Shown here one piece after another: positions 60,502 to 64,000 of a stretch of 64,000 nt of DNA. The notes under the pieces are model-generated. The model was given only the letters and a program-made list of their open reading frames with translations. It searched no databases and had not been told where the DNA came from. This DNA comes from CAUZIR01 sp965250195 (lineage in GTDB: Bacteria; Chloroflexota; Dehalococcoidia; Lucifugimonadales; UBA2962). Within the stretch, counting starts at the first letter, position 1, and every line of letters starts with the position of its first letter. A program made the translations under genes and the position numbers. The DNA is taken from assembly GCA_965250195.1 (NCBI GenBank), contig OZ252295.1:496001-560000 (forward strand). The letters run 5' to 3'.

Positions 60502-60539
60502 CCGTGTTTCAGGAGTAGTTCGACCCTCCCCCGTCTCCA
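60502..60539 (+). repeat. tmRNA/tRNA 3'-end-like repeat, copy C (putative att site)
   Basis: CCGTGTTTCAGGAGTAG, TTCGACC, a C-run and GTCTCCA, then ATTAAG instead of CCA. It has the same orientation as copies A and B. A decayed HTH protein gene of the recombinase-associated type begins about 170 bases further on. Confidence 0.65.
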
Positions 60540-60705
60540 TTAAGCCAGCGTTTCGGAGCAGAGCGGGTCTTCTTCTATCGCTAAGGACGTGGCGTCCCGG
60601 GGACCGGTGGACTAGAAGGCGCCGGGTGGTGCGGCTGCGGGAGGTTCTCGGACACATCCTAACCTGGAAGCTCGAGACTGAGCTCAAACGCTCGACCGGT
60701 TCTGA

Positions 60706-61185
60706 CTATTGTCCCCTCAGCTCCACCTCGCAGGAATTGAACCACCACTTACGACGTGGCACTCCAGCCACGAGCTCTCCGATCCGGTTCACCTGCTCCT
60801 CCGCTGGAAGCCTCGCTAGAAACCGCAAGGTGTGCGCTCCTATCACCGTTCCCTCAGTCGGGTCACCGAGAGCTAGAATCGCCTCCCTCGCGTGTGGAAC
60901 TATTCGGAGCAGTCGCAGGACCTAGGTCACGTGAGCCCTAGAGACACCGAGCTGGCGAGCCAACCCGGCCCGGGTAGTAGCCTCTCCTGAGTCGATCCGG
61001 TCCTGCCACTCTTGGGCAAGAAATAGAGGGTTGCGGTAGAATCGAGGCCGGGGCTTGGGCTCGTCTTCCGGTTTGGGCAGCCCGAAGACAGTGCCGAAGG
61101 TTCTGTCTACTGATGCCTTTGGGGAGCCGTGAGCAGACTGTACGGGTACGAGAACCAGCATGAGTACTGCAAGTCGCTTATCCAT
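60706..61185 (-). pseudogene. HTH protein of recombinase modules, interrupted by TAG
   Basis: On the minus strand: PRFYRNPLFLAQEWQDRIDS, then GEATTRAGLARQLGVSRAHVT, TAG (60922-60924), then VLRLLRIVPHAREAILALGD and FLARLPAEEQVNRIGELVAG in the same register. Related proteins read LARRLGVSRARVTQVL, so the TAG replaces a Gln codon (CAG). The protein is a KorB/ParB-like HTH type often found with serine recombinases. ATG 61185 is one possible start; its 5' end overlaps the divergent nitroreductase start, so the true start is likely further in. Read through it is about 159 codons. Confidence 0.55.
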
Positions 61186-61774
61186 GTCGCTTGGCGAAAC
61201 CATATTCACGCTAGGGGCAATCCGGCGCCTAAAGCCTGATCCGATTCCGGAGTCGGAACTGCGCGACGTTCTGGAGGCGGCGATCAAAGCCCCAAGCGGA
61301 GGAAACTCGCAACCGTGGCATTTCGTGGTGATTAGGGACGCCGGAATGCGGGAGCAGTTTGCCCCCCTCTACCACGAGGCCTGGTGGGCAAAGAGGAGGG
61401 ACGCCGGGATCCGGGGCCCCGAGGACGTTCCGGCAGCGTATCACCCAGCGATGAGGCTGGCGGACGAGATCGGACAGGCGCCGGTGCTGATCCTGTTGTG
61501 TGCTACCGAAAAGGGGCCAGGGCCCGTGGAGTCGGTGATACCGGCGGCGCAGAACCTTCTCCTGGCGGCGCGGGCGCTAGGGATTGGAGGTACCCTCACT
61601 ACCCTGCACCCGCAGGTGGAGGAGCGCGTCCATAGGCTATTCGGCATACCCGACACGGCACAGGTGGTCTACTGCATCCCGCTGGGATATCCCCGCGGAC
61701 GCTTTGGCCCTACGCAGCGAAAGCCCCTCTCGGAGGTCTGTTCATACGAACGATGGGGCGCCACGATCACCTGA
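61160..61774 (+). CDS. Nitroreductase-family FMN protein
   Basis: FMN-dependent oxidoreductase, 204 residues. AIRRLKPDPIPESELRDVLE and AAIKAPSGGNSQPWHFVVIR bind the flavin phosphate. VIPAAQNLLLAARALGIGGT and PLGYPRGRFGPTQRKPLSEV close the site. The order is that of the nitroreductase/FbiB-like group. Either ATG 61160 or ATG 61184 (MSLGETIFTL, better matching the family) may be the start. Substrate unknown: nitro compounds, quinones or halogenated tyrosines occur in the family. Between decayed mobile-element DNA and an SDR remnant. Confidence 0.88.
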   Translation: MSTASRLSMSLGETIFTLGAIRRLKPDPIPESELRDVLEAAIKAPSGGNSQPWHFVVIRDAGMREQFAPLYHEAWWAKRRDAGIRGPEDVPAAYHPAMRLADEIGQAPVLILLCATEKGPGPVESVIPAAQNLLLAARALGIGGTLTTLHPQVEERVHRLFGIPDTAQVVYCIPLGYPRGRFGPTQRKPLSEVCSYERWGATIT

Positions 61775-61970
61775 CGGCACCAGCCCTGCTCACAACCTGA
61801 CCGCGAGTACTCGTACGGCCCAACAGCCCTGACATTCCAAGGACCCCAGAAAGTGCCCGGCATAAATGGGTCGCTGTGAAGCTTCTTGTGAAAGAACAGC
61901 GACCACGGCCAGAGGCCGTACTCAGTGCCGGGCCCGGCCGGCCCAAGCGGAGGGATGGCTTGGGGTGGCA

Positions 61971-62098
61971 CTAATCGCACCAGAGGTTGACCAGGCGCGG
62001 CTCAGGCTGGCCAACTTTCCGATTGGGCACTTTCGGAAAGTCAGCTACATATGACGGGCCAGGTCGTCCACCTCGACGGAGGTAGGACGGCGAAGTAA
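61971..62098 (+). pseudogene. Remnant of a short-chain dehydrogenase C-terminus
   Basis: One frame reads LIAPEVDQARLRLANFPIGHF, like the ...FPIGRF region of SDRs. A second frame shifted by two bases reads HMTGQVVHLDGGRTAK and stops at 62096-62098, like the closing YMTGQVIHVDGG. The ~15 residues normally between them and the N-terminal Rossmann part are missing. So this is a deleted and frameshifted relic. The rest of the 61775-62131 gap holds nothing else. Confidence 0.6.
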
Positions 62099-62131
62099 GC
62101 TGTCGCCGATTTCGATCACGAGGAGAACCCA

Positions 62132-63193
62132 ATGAGCCCACGCGGATCCTCTGGCAAAGTCCAGACCGTCCTCGGCGAGGTCGAGCCGGGCAGCCTCGGC
62201 GTCACGCTGACCCACGAGCACCTGCTCGTCGACGCGCGCTGTTACTTCCAGATGCCGGAGGAGGCGTCCGAGCGCTGGTACGTCGACCGGCCCGTCACCT
62301 TCGGCACGCTGTCCAAGATCAAGACGATCCACTACACCAACAAGGACAACCAGATGCTCCTCGACGAGCGCTTCGCCGTTGAGGAGGTCCTCAAGTACCG
62401 GTACGCCGGCGGCGATAGCGTAGTCGACACTACCAGCATCGGCATCGGCCGCGACCCGCTCGCCCTGGCCCGCATCTCACGTGCCACCGGCCTGAACGTC
62501 GTCCTGGGCGCCTCCCACTACGTGCCGGAGGCCCACCCGGCTGACATGGACGACCTCAGCGAGGAGTCGATAGCCCAGCGCATCATCGACGACGTGACCT
62601 TCGGCGTCGGGGACACCGGTATCAAGTCGGGCGTGATAGGCGAGGTCGGCAACCACACCCCGCTGTCCGAGAACATGCGGAAGGTGCTGAGGGCGTCAGC
62701 CCATGCGCAGGTCGAAACCGGCGCGCCCATCCTCATCCACCCCGGCATCCACCCCGACACCCCGCTGGAGATCATCAAGGTCCTGACCGACGCCGGGGCC
62801 AAGGCGGAGCAGGTCATCATGGGGCACCTCGACACCATCCGGCCCATGTCGGCCATCAAGGAGCTGGCCTCGACCGGCTGTTACCTCGAGTACGACCGGT
62901 TCGGGGGCGAGTACACCGGCATGGGCTTCCGGTCGGGCGACTACGAGACAACCAACGTCAGCGACGTGCAGCGCATGGAGTCGCTGGAGTACCTCATCAA
63001 CGAGGGCTTCGGCGAGCGCATCACCATCGCCCACGACGTGTGTTGGAAGACGGACACCATCCCCTACGGCGGCAAGGGCTACGCCCACATACTGGAGTCG
63101 ATAGTCCCCCGCATGAGAAGGCGCGGCTTCACCGACCAGCACCTCGACGACATCCTCGTCAACAACCCGGCGAGAGCGCTCACCTTCGCTTAG
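62132..63193 (+). CDS. Phosphotriesterase-family metal hydrolase, copy 2
   Basis: TIM-barrel binuclear metal hydrolase, 353 residues. Metal ligands in TLTHEHLLVDARCYF (HxH), ILIHPGIHPD, VIMGHLDTI and TIAHDVCWKTDTIPYGG; VVDTTSIGIGRDPLALARIS is a further family block. GAGGAGAACCC precedes ATG 62132. It shares start (GKVQTVLGEV) and end (NNPARALTFA) with copy 1 at 38610-39695, so they are paralogues. Substrate not predictable; lactonase or esterase activity is possible. Its stop overlaps the stop of the opposing MetX-like fragment. Confidence 0.92.
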   Translation: MSPRGSSGKVQTVLGEVEPGSLGVTLTHEHLLVDARCYFQMPEEASERWYVDRPVTFGTLSKIKTIHYTNKDNQMLLDERFAVEEVLKYRYAGGDSVVDTTSIGIGRDPLALARISRATGLNVVLGASHYVPEAHPADMDDLSEESIAQRIIDDVTFGVGDTGIKSGVIGEVGNHTPLSENMRKVLRASAHAQVETGAPILIHPGIHPDTPLEIIKVLTDAGAKAEQVIMGHLDTIRPMSAIKELASTGCYLEYDRFGGEYTGMGFRSGDYETTNVSDVQRMESLEYLINEGFGERITIAHDVCWKTDTIPYGGKGYAHILESIVPRMRRRGFTDQHLDDILVNNPARALTFA

Positions 63194-63457
63194 CTCGCCA
63201 GCAGCTCCCGCAGGGCCCGGTCGATGAAGTCGGTGTCCTCGGGATTGCGCCCGGGTCCCTCGGCGCCGTGGCCCCAAATCGAAGGGGTCGGTCTCGGCTC
63301 GGCGTCGGGCATGTGCCCGACCTCGATCTCGTTGTCGGCGACCGGGAAGTACTGGTCTGTCTCCGACGGCATGACGATGGCGCGGGCTTTGATCGCCCCC
63401 AGCGCCCGCTCGACGTCGCCGCCGTACCGGGGATTCGCGCTGACCGTCGCCGACGCC
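63190..63457 (-). pseudogene. C-terminal fragment of a MetX-like alpha/beta hydrolase
   Basis: On the minus strand: SANPRYGGDVERALGAIKAR, AIVMPSETDQYFPVADNEIE, SIWGHGAEGPGRNPEDTDFI, DRALRELLAS. The Asp of TDQYFP and the His of WGH are the catalytic acid and histidine of homoserine O-acetyltransferase-like hydrolases. The part carrying the nucleophile is missing: similarity ends abruptly near 63457, where opposite-strand NHL sequence begins soon after. About 89 of ~350 residues survive. Confidence 0.65.
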
Positions 63458-63477
63458 CACGTCCTGCCCCTCGCCTC

Positions 63478-63759
63478 CGGGACGGGAACTTCCTGGACAT
63501 GTGGGAGGGCTTCCTGCGCCCGTGCGCCATAGCCCAGGCCCCCGACGGCTTGTTCTTCGTCCCCGAGTTTCACAGCCGCGTGACCGTCCTCGACCCCGAG
63601 GGTGGAGTGCTCGCGCGCTGGGGCGGAGAGGAGAGCCGCGAGCCCGGCAAATTCGTCGCTCCGCACGACGTGGCCGTGGACTCTAAGGGCGACGTGTACG
63701 TGGGAGAGGTTACGGAGGGCAAGCGGGTCCAGAAGTTCGCCCGCGAGCGCCCTACCTAA
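63478..63759 (+). pseudogene. C-terminal fragment of an NHL-repeat propeller gene
   Basis: The + strand reads DGNFLDMWEGFLRPCAIAQA, FFVPEFHSRVTVLDPEGGVL, GKFVAPHDVAVDSKGDVYVG, VQKFARERPT and stops at 63757-63759. These are the last NHL units of an amidating-lyase-like propeller; earlier blades are absent. Its broken 5' end abuts the broken end of the MetX-like fragment, so one deletion or rearrangement probably removed both gene halves. Confidence 0.65.
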
Positions 63760-63845
63760 CTGGATTCCAATCTGTCGACAATCGTGCTACGTGGCAACAT
63801 AGGGGTACGGGCCCGCGGGCGAAAGTCGGGCAGATTTGGAAAGCT

Positions 63846-64000
63846 TTAGAAGATCGCTATGGGGTTAACCGGGCAGCCGGTCCCGCCGACGATGCGCAAC
63901 GGCCCCATGTTGACCATGAACTCCCACCGATTGCGCTCGGAGCAGGCCGCCGCCAGATCCTCCAGGTTGGCGTTGTCCAAAATCCACACGCCCATGCGGA
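63846..64000 (-). CDS. Cyclase-family (kynurenine formamidase-like) protein, C-terminal part
   Basis: Cut by the window end. On the minus strand the last 51 residues read MGVWILDNANLEDLAAACSE, RNRWEFMVNMGPLRIVGGTG, CPVNPIAIF and stop with TAA at 63846-63848. The closing pattern (IDNANLEEL, PLRxxGGTGxPVNPIAxF) is typical of the cyclase/formamidase family of metal-dependent hydrolases. Active-site HxGTHxD lies upstream, outside the window. Confidence 0.7.
   Translation of the reverse strand, partial: RMGVWILDNANLEDLAAACSERNRWEFMVNMGPLRIVGGTGCPVNPIAIF

Larger units (their letters stand above)
60101..60705. other. Non-coding stretch with G-run and repeat copy C
   Basis: About 600 bases without a gene. 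It contains a 16-base G homopolymer (60250-60265) and tmRNA-like repeat copy C (60502-60539). The promoter of the 60100 gene probably lies at the left end. Confidence 0.6.

Overview
The window looks like a piece of a marine Chloroflexota genome, most like the SAR202 / Dehalococcoidia lineage. This is inference from gene content: peptide-binding lipoproteins whose lipidated N-terminus is followed by Val-Glu-Lys repeats, luciferase-like (LLM) oxidoreductases, phosphotriesterase-family hydrolases, paired SDRs, Kelch and NHL propellers, and a GSII-type glutamine synthetase. No rRNA or intact tRNA is present. The first half is less GC-rich than the 52-63 kb part.

Layout. 1-849 is the 3' end of katG. 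A tmRNA/tRNA-3'-end-like repeat (975) follows, then an accessory island. It holds a GHKL-ATPase/nuclease plus cytosine-C5 methyltransferase restriction system (1.4-4.9 kb); a tightly overlapping operon mom - parB-like - zinc ribbon - small ORF - large serine recombinase (8.3-5.0 kb, minus strand); and a packaging-type ATPase with its own control region (8.9-10.1 kb). Next come an AAA/McrB-type restriction-modification operon (14.3-10.3 kb) and a second, truncated copy of the ATPase with a second copy of the control region (14.3-15.5 kb). An ABC-2 exporter (15.8-17.6 kb) leads into a locus where bioB-bioA-bioF-bioD is followed by a graspetide (omega-ester RiPP) cassette: precursor peptide, ATP-grasp ligase and PIMT-like methyltransferase. 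Behind it lie a divergent biotin-ligase-like gene and a FabF-like ketosynthase (17.7-27.5 kb). A second copy of the tmRNA-like repeat (27.8 kb), directly followed by the decayed tail of a serine recombinase, closes this segment.

28-45 kb carries more ordinary genes: a CAP-domain secreted protein, GSII glutamine synthetase, a betaine-binding lipoprotein, a transglutaminase / alpha-E / circularly permuted ATP-grasp set, a TolB-like lipoprotein, a phosphotriesterase homologue, a TPR lipoprotein, a peptide-binding lipoprotein and an LLM oxidoreductase. 45-64 kb is a catabolic neighbourhood: duplicated D-cysteine-desulfhydrase-like enzymes, SDRs, Kelch lipoproteins, NHL propellers, an Ldh2-type dehydrogenase, a class III aminotransferase, an HpcH/HpaI aldolase, an LLM monooxygenase, a second peptide-binding lipoprotein, a nitroreductase, a second phosphotriesterase homologue, several gene remnants, and a cyclase-family gene cut by the window end.

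How they work together. The graspetide genes form a plausible three-part pathway: the ATP-grasp enzyme makes side-chain esters on a Thr/Asp-rich core, the methyltransferase converts a core Asp (an Asp-Gly is present) to aspartimide, and the nearby ABC exporter could secrete the product. The island segments behave as mobile DNA with defence and DNA-modification cargo. Several genes are broken by what look like +1 homopolymer insertions, and three by in-frame TAG codons. Whether these are real or sequence errors decides how many of them work.
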